From Nissolia schottii (taxonomy: Eukaryota; Streptophyta; Magnoliopsida; Fabales; Fabaceae), in NCBI GenBank assembly GCA_003254905.1, contig QANU01013726.1, positions 177,422-241,421 on the forward strand: a stretch of DNA of 64,000 nucleotides. Direction: 5' to 3'. The notes under the pieces were generated by a model, which was given only the letters and a program-made list of their open reading frames with translations, had not been told where the DNA came from and ran no database searches. Both the position numbers and the translations under genes were made by a program. Position 1 is the stretch's first letter, and every line of letters starts with the position of its first letter. Positions 27,107 to 38,635 of the stretch are shown here, piece after piece.

Positions 27107-27260
27107 CGGGGGTTGGTCCAAGTGATAAGTAGTTTGATATCGTCCCGAGTTCGAAATCTTGTGTATGCAGTTATCTCTACCGAGAGACTCATCCCCATAG
27201 TCAGGTGCGCGACCCAAGTTACAAGGACTGAAATAGTATTTAAACCTTCTTAGAGATGGT
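27107..27260 (+). repeat. tRNA-derived SINE-like repeat (putative)
   Basis: A box A-like TTGGTCCAAGTGATAAG at about 27113 and a box B-like GAGTTCGAAATCT at about 27148 are spaced as in tRNA-derived SINEs of plants. A full tRNA cloverleaf is not present, so it is not a tRNA gene. The 3' end and flanking duplication are unclear. Confidence 0.45.
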
Positions 27261-30204
27261 TTAGGAATTAAGAATAACTTGCCTTATTTGTTGGTTTTCA
27301 TGGAATTAATTTATAGAATTATAATTATAATTTAATGTTACTCCAAACATATTAAAAAGACAATTGAGAAATTTGTTTTTGGTAAAGAAAACTTTAGGAC
27401 GAGGGGATGATGCCCTATGGCTATCAAAGGGCATTTGTAGAGAAACATATCTTAACGAGGCCAGTGAGAGTTTGAGCCTGTCAACTTGTCAGATTCAAGA
27501 CTATGTTTTGCTACACTTAGCAACCTCTAGAGGGTTAATGACAATTGAGAAACTAACATGGAATGGGTCGATGCGGCGGGTGCCTCAATTTCTTAATAAG
27601 AAAAATCTTTAGCGGAGATTTTTACTCTTTTTAAGGATTTTAATCCAGTTAAACCGACTTAGTTATATTCATGATATTAGAATCCGAATGCCATTAATTA
27701 AATCTATAAGAAAAAAAGAGACAGTTTAGAAATGTAATTTCAATTCCAAACTCTAATTTTATTATGCTCAATTATAGACATCAAAGGATGTTAATGTTGA
27801 TTCAACAATGATATTAGTACAACACAAATACATTCAACAAAATAAAAAAACAAACATTACAAACAAACAAATAAATATTACAAAACAGACAAACAAATGT
27901 TTCAAAACATAAACAAACACTATCAAACACGTGTATCCATACATACACATAGAAATGTTCAATGATAAATACGTGTTAATGTGTCATGGATGTTCGTTGG
28001 ATATTTTTGTGCTTTAGAAATAGCATTATTGAATGTGATTTGCTAAGATTTCAACGGAATTTCAAAGACCGAGCAAAACACAGGTAAACAGCGTGTTGAA
28101 AGCTCATTGCAACCAAAGCTAAAGTGTACCACTGTACCGACATAGAATTAATAAACAAAAAGTTCAGCATTCAGAGACTACAAATATAGAAATGCAATCT
28201 CTACTCCCTGTGATTAAAACGCTGCAATCAATAGAAGGAATTCGCACAAGGCCGTACGTTAAATCGTATAAATTATAAATAACAGAGAAATTAATACTAC
28301 TCTATTATATGCGTAAAGATATATATATATAATATAAACCATTAAAAACATTGTGCTCATCCTTAAAATTTTGGAAAATATGATTCTTGAGATTCTGATC
28401 TCAATTGTAGACTTTTAAAGTAAGATATGAGAGTAAAAAAGGAAACCGCAAGAATCATTTTTACAGAAATCATAGTAATAAAACCCAATTGGAGATGTCT
28501 CACTAAAAATATAAAAAAAAAACTCAATAAAAGAAACCCCTTACTATTTTTTTTTTGGAGGAAAAAGAGATACAAAATCTTCCAATTTAAAACAAGTCAT
28601 TACATTACCAGATATTCAATCCAAGTTCAAGAGAAAAAAAAAGGAAAAAAAAACAGATAGTGACTACAATCTAACAGTAATAACCCTGCAAAAATCCAGA
28701 TAGCAAAAAATTCATGCATGTTTTTCAAGGGATTTCATTTACTTTTCAATTTTCTAAAGTTTAATAGAGAACGGTTTTCAGATCATCAATAAATAAATAA
28801 TGCCTGTTCAATATATGTAACATCAAACCGAAAACATCTTATCAGTATATAAACATACCCCAATAAGTATAAGCATGTTCTTGGATCATGTTTCCAAGTG
28901 AAATTAAGCATGCTCTTCAAATTACAGCATGATGAAAATTGGATTATCATTTGATATCAGGCTATTTCATCTATGACTAGGGCATATACTATGCTCTCTT
29001 TAATTTGTTAATCTTTTATAATTCATATGAATTCCTCCAAAGTTAGCTATGTAATCTAAATTAACCAAAGATGGGACTAAACCAAAGTTGATTCAATGCT
29101 CTAATTGACCACATGCACAAATCAAGCATAAACAAATCAAAATTAAATAGAAACAAAAAAAATGAGGGGTTCCATAATTTCCTTTTTATGAAATGATCCA
29201 AGTAGTACCACTTTTCATAAAGCAATGCTAGCCAACAAGTTTCACTACAAGATTTCAGCTTGTGTCGCTTTCATAAGGAAAAGAGGAAATAAAAACAAAA
29301 TTTAAAAAGAAAAAAAGTTCTCAGTTCAAGTCCTGTCTATTTCTGCTGATGAATTTCAGCTGATTCACTGGAAAAAAAAAAAAAGGACGCCAATGCAGTA
29401 TGGGCTCATTGAAAAAAGGCTATAACCTTTTCAGACCCCTCTCACCAATAGAGGCATGCATATTTATCATATAACTTTTCTGATCACAATTTGGGTAAAT
29501 AACTTCTTTAAATCATCAATGGTAGTTCTCAATGGTTGGCAATAATAGAACATGGGCTTGAATTCGACCCCTTTTTTTTATCTTTTTTAATTTAGTAATT
29601 TAGAGAGCAACCATTTGATAGGAAAAATAAAGGGCTAAATCAGAAGATGGAACCTCAAAACATTACACAACACCACTCAACATTTATTTAAATTTAAACA
29701 TAATACACCAACGAATGTGTAAATAAGCTGTGAGAGATTATCCAAGCTTAAAACTTAACAAGAGATTTCAAGTTTAAAATTACTGAAGTATATACAACTG
29801 CATGAAAACTCACAAGGAATAATTTTTTTTTTTAACTCAAAAAATCTTATTCGACTCGAATAAAATCACCTCTTTTATCTCTAAGGAGAGAATACATTTA
29901 ATCTTTGACCAAAGAAAAATTCACACAAAATAGACTTTCACCTCATGTATATCCTTCATATTTAAATCTAGATTTGCATCAAGTACTAAAAAATAAAATT
30001 AAAAAGTAGATTGAACCATATTATAAATTAAAAAAACTGGGAGAAAGACAGCTCAAGAAGCAAGATCCAACACATATAAAATTAAATTAAGAAGAGACAG
30101 CAGTCAAGCATGATCTTACCCTTTTCTGAACCAACTTCCAAGCACAAGAAGCTGCTGCAGCCGCAACAAAACACAGTCACATACAAACAATTTCATGAAA
30201 TTAT
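27261..30204. other. AT-rich intergenic sequence
   Basis: No supported gene. A short open frame at 27364-27612 has no recognised domain. Poly-A/poly-T tracts are frequent. Confidence 0.5.
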
Positions 30205-30340
30205 ATGTTGTTGCCCATAGCCAAGATGGCATTCACCTGCAGATGCACCTGCACCTCTTACTTGGTCTCTCTCTCCAACACATGTAAACTTCTTTCTTTT
30301 TTTCCTTTTTTTTTTTTTAGTTTCCCACCATCCATTATAT

Positions 30341-30361
30341 GTGTGTGTGTGTGTGTGTGTG
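30341..30361. repeat. (GT)n microsatellite in the MIR530 loop
   Basis: About ten GT units lie in the terminal loop region of the precursor. Length variation here would not touch the duplex. Confidence 0.85.
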
Positions 30362-30383
30362 TTAGACAGACAGAAAACTAAGG

Positions 30384-30404
30384 TAAAGTGCAGGTGCAAA
30401 TGCA
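30384..30404 (-). ncRNA. miR530: mature miR530 (5p)
   Basis: The 21-nt segment starts with U and sits on the 5' arm of the hairpin. Exact 5' and 3' ends follow the family pattern and would be fixed by small-RNA reads. Confidence 0.8.
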
Positions 30405-30454
30405 GATAAAGGCAACATTTTAGCCGTTTAATTTGGCAATGTAAGAAGTTTTGT

Positions 30455-30510
30455 TCTACTTTTATAACAAGGATTCCAAAGGGATTGAGAGAGAGAGAGA
30501 GGGAGAGAGA
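30455..30510 (-). promoter_or_regulatory. Possible core promoter of pri-miR530
   Basis: On the - strand a CT-rich tract (about 30510-30488) is followed by GTTATAAAAGTAG (about 30470-30458), a TATA-box-like sequence 35-45 bases upstream of the hairpin base. This would put the start of transcription very near the stem, so an upstream start is also possible. Confidence 0.35.
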
Positions 30511-31194
30511 AAATAAAGGAGATTTTTTTCACTCACGCCAACCAAGGATTTTGGGACCAATATATTCAAGTAAACATGATCTCTAACCAAATATACAGCA
30601 CATGTTAAGCATAAAAGCATATATGAGGAAAGGAGTGATAAACTCATAAGCCAATAGAAACATTTTGAACCAAATTTGGTCGTTAAAGGCAGGAATATGA
30701 AAGGATAAGGATTTGGATCTCCATTATTTTCGTTTTTTACGACAGAATTATTAGGCGGTTATAAATGGTCAACTAGAACATTGATATAGTAGTGAGAAAT
30801 ATAAATAATATTTATGAAGTTTTAAGTTTAAACATTGTTGAATGTAATTTTTAAAGTATTAAAAAAAGATTGAGAAAAATTTTGCCCTCCAGATTTCAAA
30901 AGTTGTTTGTCTCCTCCAAAAAAGTTTTTTTTTTGGTCTCTAATATCAAATGTATGTTAATAATCTTCAACATGGCATTTTAATTTAAAGTATAAATTAG
31001 TGATATTTTTTAAAATTATCTAAAGCTGAAATATCTCCTCATTTTTCTAATGTTAATTTTTTTTATTTTTTAGATACATCGATAATTCAATACATTTTTA
31101 ACATAAATTAGTATTCACAAAGTATTTGGATTATAATTTTAGTTGAGGCTAGGATGCTGGTTCAATAATTTGTCCTTGAAATATTCTATATCTA

Positions 31195-31463
31195 CACGTG
31201 AGTAAAATGCTTTTTTTAATCATACATAAAAAATACAATAAATTTTACATGTATATAAATATATAATTAATAATATTATAGATCCAACATTTTTTATATC
31301 TGTACTTAAAAAAAATGAACTCATGTGCATGTGCCCATATAAGAATATCTCTTGTCATTTTGATATCCCAATCTCAGAGCTAGAAAGAGCTATGCATACG
31401 CATGTCTGCCACACAGAACAAGGTGGTCTATGGCCACGTGATGCAAACCACCACAAGCACGTG
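31195..31463 (-). promoter_or_regulatory. Cluster of three G-boxes upstream of MIR530
   Basis: Palindromic CACGTG occurs at 31195-31200, 31435-31440 and 31458-31463, the latter two only 23 bases apart. They lie about 0.8-1.06 kb upstream of the mature miR530 on its coding strand. G-boxes bind bHLH (PIF) and bZIP factors. In rice, as I recall, PIL15 activates MIR530 through G-boxes, which makes this cluster a plausible control region. No other gene is nearby. Confidence 0.5.
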
Positions 31464-32050
31464 GGATTTGATGCCCCAACAAATGGGAGAGTGCCATGTA
31501 GGACTTTGAAATGACCCTTCACTTGATACCACCGTGTCTCCTCGTGGATTCTCTACATTCTTGTAGGGAAATGATCTTTATTACCTAACCATTTTTTTAA
31601 TACTTTTAATTTCTTTACATTTATTTGTTTGATTAAAAAAAATAGCATTAAAAGTTATCATACCAATTTTTATACAATAAAAATTTAAAATTATTTTATA
31701 TTCATTTAATCAATTTCTTTCTTACGCATAATTTTTTGAATAATAGTAATTAAGAGAGAGTCAAATATATATGTTAAAATGTAACAAAATTTAATTAGAT
31801 AATAATATAATTAAATTTTGAGTTTTATATTATGTTTATATATTGTTATTTAATTAAATTATTTTATATAAATAAAAAAATACTAACTTTATCATTTGCT
31901 ACTTAATAAGTTAAATTAATAATATTTACCATTGAAGGTCTCTGAGTTAATTATAATTGAAATTTATTTTATAATTGCAATAATTTCTTTTTTGTCATGA
32001 AATATTTTTTTTTTATAAGTAAGAATTAAACCTCCAAACTCATTGTTAAG
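31464..32050. other. AT-rich intergenic sequence
   Basis: Nothing recognisable beyond low-complexity AT-rich sequence. Confidence 0.5.
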
Positions 32051-32262
32051 ATTGCGTTTGATATCAAATACAAGACATATAGACAAAGACACATGAATAA
32101 AGACGTAGAAAATTTGTGTCTCTCCATATCCCAATTTTGTGTCCCTCAAATAAAAAAATTTGTGTCTACTCTACCCAACTTCTTGAAAGTACAGAAAATA
32201 CATAAATTGTTTGTTCTCGTGTCTATATTATTCTCTCATGTCCTTGATATTAAATGCAAACC
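32051..32262. mobile_element. MITE with TTGCGTTTGATATCAA ends
   Basis: The left end contains TTGCGTTTGATATCAA and the right end, reverse complemented, TTTGCATTTAATATCAA, followed on both sides by GACA-rich words. This is an imperfect terminal inverted repeat about 30 bp long enclosing 210 bp with no coding sequence. The superfamily is unassigned. Confidence 0.55.
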
Positions 32263-34723
32263 AAGAGACAATGTAAATTACAACGTATAATTTCTTAAAT
32301 TTTATTAATCAATGCTCTAAAAACACTTGTTACAAAAACATAAATGATAATTTTATATAAAAAATAAAACTTATGTATTTTTTTTTATTTTAACTTTGTT
32401 AACCGATCCTAACATTATTAGTTAGAAAAACCCTCATTTGTTTTACTTGAATATCTTCCTCTTTGTGGCCTGCTGTTATAGTAGATATATATCTTTTTAC
32501 GGTGAATGTGGGGCCCAACAGCTTCAAACTAGACAGAATAAAGTTTCTATTTCTAGCTAACGTGGGCCTAACCTGATCTTTTCACTTGTGAAAATCCAGG
32601 TGGCAATTCAATTGCCACCAGCTCACGCAGTACTTCACCACCGAAAACCTTCTTAAATTAGCTCACCCTATTTGTCCACACTAACGTCCGCAAATTAATC
32701 TCTATTCTGCTATTAATTGATTGATACTAGCTTACTTACCCACCTTCTACTATTCAATTCTCTATTTTGGATAATTTTTTAAATTGAGTTTATCAAATTT
32801 TGTTACTATTTTTAAATTTAATATGTTTTAATTTAATATAATTTAATATGATAAATTAATATTTTTTAATATAATATTTATGAAAAAATATATTATAAAT
32901 TTAAATAATTCATAAATTTATAAATTTATTAAAATTGTCTCTTTCAATGATTTAATTAACAAAAAAATTGTCAGCATTATATAAAATATAAAATAATAAC
33001 AAAATTTAATAAATTAAATTTAAAAATCATTAAAAATAAAATAAAAATATGGAAAAAAAATTAACAACTATTATAAGAGTATTTGTTAAAAAAAATAAAA
33101 GAAGTAACCTTTTTATTAAAAAAGTAAGACTTCATGATTTTTAATATCATTATATATATATATATATTAAAAACTCCAAAACTTACCCTTTTTTTTTAAA
33201 AAAAAAATGTACATTGATTAACAAAAGTCAAAGAATATTTACCCTTTTATGAGATAAGGGAAAAATCATCGTAAAGTTAGTATGTTATTACAAAGAAGTT
33301 GTGCCTCAAAGGCCAATGTAATGTGGCTGGCGGTGGCACAATGAAGAGAGTGGAATCCTTGAATCTGCAATGGGGTTGGTCGATTGTGAATGCGACCAAC
33401 GACCAATTACCCAAAGGGTGGCTTGTCCGAACGCTGGCAATATGTGGACCACAACATTGGAAAAAGATTTTTTTATATATGAATTTCTTATATTCAAGCA
33501 CACTAGCAAGAAACTTTATGGAATTAAAAAAAAATTAATAAAAAGAGTTTAATGATATGTACTGATAGTCACATGAATTATTTTGCTATCTCAAATTTTC
33601 TCACGTTTACTTCAAATGTGATATAATTTAATGAAAATTTAATAGTCTCATAATTTTCATACATTGTTCTTCTTTTAGCTTTTTCTTAGAGAATTTTAAC
33701 GAGGTTTTGATAATTTTTTCTGGCATTCTTACCTAATGTATTATGCTTCCCTATTTTCAGTCAAGCCCTCTTTCAATAAAAAATTATTGTCATCTAAACG
33801 AGATTCTCCATATATGTTATTAAACTCTTAGTAAATTTAGTACTCGTGTTAAAATAGATAGATAGCGCTGCGTCCATTCACAAATTTCCAAAAGAAAAAT
33901 ATATACGATACGATAACGATAATGCTATGACATGACGTATCTCATAGAAAAAAAAAAAATCCCATGCGTCCTTGCCTGATGGAGAATTTGCGAAACTGTG
34001 GCGAGGTGAGGTTGATATACTTTTATGAAAAGTACATTCTTTTGAAGAAAGAACAGCTGGTGTGTGTTTGGCTTATATATTGATGTTTTTCAAAAATCAC
34101 TTCGAAGGCTTTGCCATTGATTTGAACGATGCACCAAATTTGTTTGGATTATATCTGGAACAAAATCAAGCACGGTGGTTTTAAACTTGATTTGGAGCTC
34201 CTCGGCAACAATTTGCTACTTTTGTGATTAAGTAAATTTTGTTGAAGTATAAATTGATACAAATATAGTACTTTTTAACTTAATATTATATTATTATTTA
34301 AATATCATATAAGTAAATAAAATTCAACGAAAAATTGTATTGTTAAGATTTTATTTTATAATGTTCAAAAATCAGTCGTAAACAAAATTACGAATAAAGA
34401 AACTAATCTCCTTCCTATTCAATTAAGATGGATTAATTTCTTTTTAATTTACCCTATCCAATTATAAACTCATATTTTAAAATAAATAAATAAAAGTGAC
34501 AGTGTGAAGTTTAATTAGAGTAAATTTTTATGTTTTGACCATGTAAGCTATTTTATATTATCATTTAATTAAAACATTTCATATGCATGATTTTTAAAGT
34601 AGTAATTGAAGAAAGAGCAAAGTATTTTTCCTTATTTGACAATATATGATTAGATGACAATGTAAATTTTTTTATATTATCAGTATATATCAATGAAACT
34701 CTAATATTTATCATATTAAATCC
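32263..34723. other. AT-rich intergenic sequence
   Basis: No gene recognised. A lower-AT segment at 33290-33470 is open in several frames but matches no domain I know. Confidence 0.5.
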
Positions 34724-35601
34724 TAGGGGTGTCAAACGGGTTGGCCCAACCCATTTGGGCCTGTGGGCCTAAACGGACCGGGCCAAAATTATATCTATTT
34801 TTAGGGTCCAACTCATTTATGGTCAATCCGTGGGTCAATCGTCAGCCCTTTTTTTTAAAAAAAAAACTTAGGTCTATTTTTTATGGTTTTAAATACAAAA
34901 TTGTGAATAAGTATGCGCGGTCATTTTTAGCTATTTTTTATTGTCTATCTATTAATTAATCGAAAAGAAATAATTTAAATGGTTGATTGCGATATTGTAT
35001 TATCTTTTTTGTTCTTTCAACTATCTTACTTGAAAAATATCAAATGCTGTCAAATGCTATTTGAAATCGATTCATGAATTAATACAACTTTCATTAATTA
35101 AATGACGACATATAACATTGATGTGAGTACTGTTACGTTACTGATAAAAAACACAATTGAAACTCTTTCTTATAGATTAATCAATAATAAACAAGGTTTG
35201 AAACTATATATCAACTTGTAGGGCATAGACACTCATTGAAGGAATGAAATGTAAAATTTATCAACATCTATGTCATGGCACTTCAGCTGTATAACAATAT
35301 AAATATAATTAAGTAGTTAAGCATAACACATGGTTAAACATGTTCAATTATAAGTCCAAATAGTTAAACTCTAAACTCTTAAACTCCAAAATAAAATTTT
35401 GAGTCCAAAATGAAACTTTTAAAATTTTGGTATTTCTTATATAATAAAAAAAAAATTACGGGCTAACCTGTTTAGCCTGCGGGCTTAAATGGGCCGGACT
35501 AGTTTTTTTTTTTTTTGCAAATTTTCACGAACTTATCTTTTTTTATGTAAAGTCCGTCCATTTTATCGAGTTCGCTAGGCAAACTCATTTTGACGGTCGT
35601 A
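34724..35601. mobile_element. hAT-like non-autonomous DNA transposon
   Basis: The left end reads TAGGGGTGTCAAACGGGTTG and the right end, reverse complemented, TACGACCGTCAAAATGAG, an imperfect inverted repeat. TTAAATCC flanks both sides (34716-34723 and 35602-35609), an 8-bp target duplication as made by hAT elements. Subterminal GGGCC/CGGGCC-rich blocks just inside both ends (GGGCCTGTGGGCC on the left, GCGGGCTTAAATGGGCCGG on the right) are typical of a widespread plant family. There is no transposase, so it depends on an autonomous relative. Confidence 0.75.
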
Positions 35602-35609
35602 TTAAATCC

Positions 35610-36916
35610 ATAGTGTTTATTTACATAAATCATGTAAGCGCTAACCACCTATCAAAAATTAAGTTTGCAAAATTAAGTTTATAAACTCTAAGGCAAACAC
35701 ATTATAATTATAAGCAGGACATTAACAATTTGTTCTGCTTTTTAAGCATTTATAATCCGAACTCCATCTAATCCAATGCTGCATGAACGGGAAATTTACC
35801 AATAAGATGCATGGACAGTCTGAAAAGAACAGAAATTAGGCTGTGTAGTGTGGTGAAGAAAATAAGTCATGATGTTTGAACCATTAAAGGTATTGTAAAC
35901 CAACCATCACAATCATAAAAAATCGTATCTATAATGAATCCGTCATATTTATGAGTATGCTTGTTGATTGTCAATATAGTTGTTTAAATGTCATTTCGGT
36001 TACAAATATTGCAGCGCTTCTTCCTAATCTCATTTGGTTTGGGTCTTTTGTTTGCTTTCACACGTGACAAAGTCTTTGGTCCATTCATATCGAAGCAGCA
36101 TCCAATCCAATGAACAGGGATTGGTTGGTACTGGTTGAGTGACAGTATTCGTCAAAATGCGGTTCAACCTTACCTTTTCATATTAAACATGCCACGTGAA
36201 CGAGTGCTACATGCCCATTGACCATTGTCCAAGGTTCTGTTTTGGTTTTGGTGCATCATGTAGCGTGAATAATTTTCTTTTACATCAATGGCATTTGGAC
36301 CATTAAAAAGAATATAAATATATTATCACTTCTCTTACAGTGCACTGCGATATCTTTTGTGTATCTAATAAATCTCATAATGTGTTATGAATAGAATAAC
36401 AAGGTATTTGCATATTTTTTTTTAAAACTTAAGCGATTGAATAGAGTCAATTAAATGTTTTTATATCTTAACGTGTAACAATACTTCATATTTTTGTTTT
36501 TTTTTTTGGGTGGGTTGGATTATGAAATTAAGAGGGAAGAAAGCACAGAATAGTGTTAAGAGTTGGGTACAAAGCAACCAACCCACATTTTATATTTTTG
36601 GTCAATTATATAAATTTTATTGGAGGGGCTGTTTGTTAAAATTGTTACATTACCAGAAGAACTAGCCCACAAAATAAAAACCATGGTGGAGAGGCCCAAC
36701 CCAATTAAAAGTGCATGTAGCATACATATCCGACGTTGTTTATTTATTTTATAAAATTTATATATTAAAAGTAAAAAAAGGCGTAACGTGGAACGTGGGA
36801 AGGGTGGTGGGGTCCAGTTGTAACAGCAGAGGCAGTTATTAACCGTAACGCCACTCGTCACTGACACACACACAATTTGCACTCGCCGGTTACAGTTGTT
36901 TTGCACACCTTACACA
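35610..36916. other. Intergenic sequence and promoter region of the HIPP gene
   Basis: No gene recognised. The last 140 bases before the HIPP start contain ACGTGG (about 36786), CAGTTG and CCGTAACG motifs that could bind bZIP and MYB factors; function is inference. Confidence 0.4.
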
Positions 36917-38320
36917 ATGGGCGAGGTCAATCAAATTCTTGTTCTCTCTTCAACTTGATCATGTTGTTGCTGCTGCACATTCTCAAATTCTCTCTCTGTG
37001 TGGTTGCAGAAGCAGCAGCAGAAGAAGAAGAAGGAGGAGGAGGAGGAAGAAGCGGTGGTGCTAAAGTTGGACATGCATTGCGACGGGTGCGCTTCCAAAA
37101 TCGTCCGATACCTCCGCAATTTTCAAGGTTCAAATTCCCATCTAGTCTAGTAGCGATTGCCGTTTCGCCTTCTTTAATTACTCTCCGAGTAGTAATGACG
37201 ATAATTAAATAATTTTTGAATGCTATTTTTATTTAATTTTTATTTTATTGACTGAGTGCATTTTTGTAACTGATGAAATTAGCGTTGAAATTGAACCTCG
37301 TTGTTGAAGGGGTGGAGAGTGTGAAAGCGGAGAGCAAGGTTGGGAAGCTAACCATCACGGGGAAAGTGGACCCCTCCAAGGTGAGGGAGAACCTCTCGCA
37401 AAAGATGAAGAAGAAGGTCGACCTCATCTCTCCACACCCGAACAAGGACAAAGGCAACACCACCACCGTTGACAAAACACCCAAAGAGGTCCTCATTTTT
37501 TTTATGTCCTTCAATTTATTCTACACTTATCTGCAAATAGTCTTAATTTCTTTAGGTTGAATGATTGATTTATTGAAATGCAGGCTCCCGTGACGACGGT
37601 GCTTCTCAAGGTGGCGCTGCACTGCCAAGGCTGCATCCAGAGGATTCACAACACTGCCTTCAAGACCAAAGGTCTTTTCATCTCTCTACTTTTAATTATA
37701 TTTTTTTTTATTTTATTTTTTATGTCGTGTATGATCTCTACATTTTTAAACTTTTCATGTAAATATTATATATGAGATGATTTATTCCCTATTTTGTTAG
37801 TATTGTTTTCTTCTATGTTCGTAGTTTGAAATTAAGATTTGTGATAAGGGGGTTTTGCAATGGTAATGAACGAACGAATGCAGGGGTTCAAAACGTGGCA
37901 ATTGACAAGGAGAAGGAAATGGTGACGGTTAAGGGGACAATGGACGCTAAGGCTTTGGTGGGGAATTTGATGAAGAGGCTTAAGAGGAAGGTTGAGGTGG
38001 TTCCTCCCAAGAAGGAAAAGGACAATAAGGACAATGCTGACATGGAGAAAGATGGTGCTGCCGATAAAGGAGGTGGTGGCGGCGGTGCCAAGAAGAAGAA
38101 AGGTGGCGGCGGCAGTGGTCGAGGGGATACCAGAGAGGGCGGCCAAGGCGAGGGGAAAATGGAGCAGATCAGGAAGGAGTATATGGAACCTGTGCTGCCG
38201 TATGGGTATAGTTGTGGCTATGATTATGGGTACAATAACAATGGGCCACTCTACATGGGGCAAGTGCACGCACCTCAGATCTTCAGTGACGAAAATCCGA
38301 ATGCTTGTTCCGTTATGTGA
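36917..38320 (+). CDS. HIPP: Heavy-metal-associated isoprenylated plant protein (two HMA domains)
   Basis: Five exons: 36917-36925 (only three codons, MGE), 37010-37127, 37310-37488, 37584-37671 and 37884-38320. All introns are GT-AG and the joined frame is 831 nt (276 aa). After a Lys/Gln/Glu-rich start, HMA domain 1 carries MHCDGC (C27, C30) and HMA domain 2 LHCQGC (C116, C119), the metal-coordinating CxxC pairs. A Lys/Glu/Gly-rich linker follows, then a Tyr/Gly-rich tail ending DENPNACSVM. CSVM is a CaaX box (C273) for farnesylation, so the protein is expected at membranes or the nucleus. HIPPs bind zinc, copper or cadmium and act in metal handling and stress signalling; the two-domain type resembles Arabidopsis HIPP3, HIPP5 and HIPP6. 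The start at 36917 is preferred because MGE-K is the family N-terminus and the GAG|GT donor fits. The next gene downstream on the same strand is ABCF1, 13 kb away. Confidence 0.93.
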
Positions 38321-38635
38321 TGGGAATGGGAAGAGGTTTTTTTCTTCTTTGTTCTATTTGTTTCCAAGAAATTATTTAAAAGCTTAAATTGGATTTTGCC
38401 ACGGTTGATAGAAAGGGGTTTATAATTCTGTATATATATGTGTGTGTGTGTGTGTTTGTTCACAAATTTGGGACTTCGTTATTGTTAGTATTACTATTAT
38501 TTGATGCATAATGTTAATGATGAAATGGAATCGACTATTACTTTGTCCTTCTCTTGTGTTAGAGAGAACCAAATTAGCTAACTAGCTTAGCTCCTAATTG
38601 AATAATTTTATGGTTGGTTTTGGTAAAATAGGGAA
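38321..38635. other. 3' UTR of the HIPP gene and spacer
   Basis: The sequence contains a (TG)n tract at about 38439-38455 and no coding signal. Confidence 0.5.

Larger units (their letters stand above)
30205..30425 (-). ncRNA. MIR530: MIR530 microRNA precursor
   Basis: On the - strand the 5' arm (30404 to 30384) reads TGCATTTGCACCTGCACTTT plus one base, which is the miR530 family sequence as I know it. The 3' arm (30256 to 30238) reads AGGTGCAGGTGCATCTGCA, which pairs with it along its length with about two mismatches and one G:U, as a miR530/miR530* duplex would. The loop is about 127 nt and contains a poly-T tract and a (GT)n repeat. Outside the duplex, GTTGCC (30416 to 30411) can pair with GGCAAC (30215 to 30210), and GCCA-TCT-TGGC on the 3' side could form a small side stem. 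miR530 is known to target transcripts for Plus-3 or zinc-knuckle domain proteins in several plants. The boundaries are estimated from pairing. A 68-codon open frame across the locus is probably meaningless. Confidence 0.85.

Noticed and set aside
27107..27260. Functional tRNA gene
   Set aside because: Box A and box B-like words are present, but no acceptor stem or full cloverleaf can be formed.
30210..30240. TAGCCAAG-like sequence near the miR530 star arm that recalls miR169
   Set aside because: It diverges from the miR169 family after eight bases and has no pairing arm of its own; it belongs to the MIR530 3' flank.
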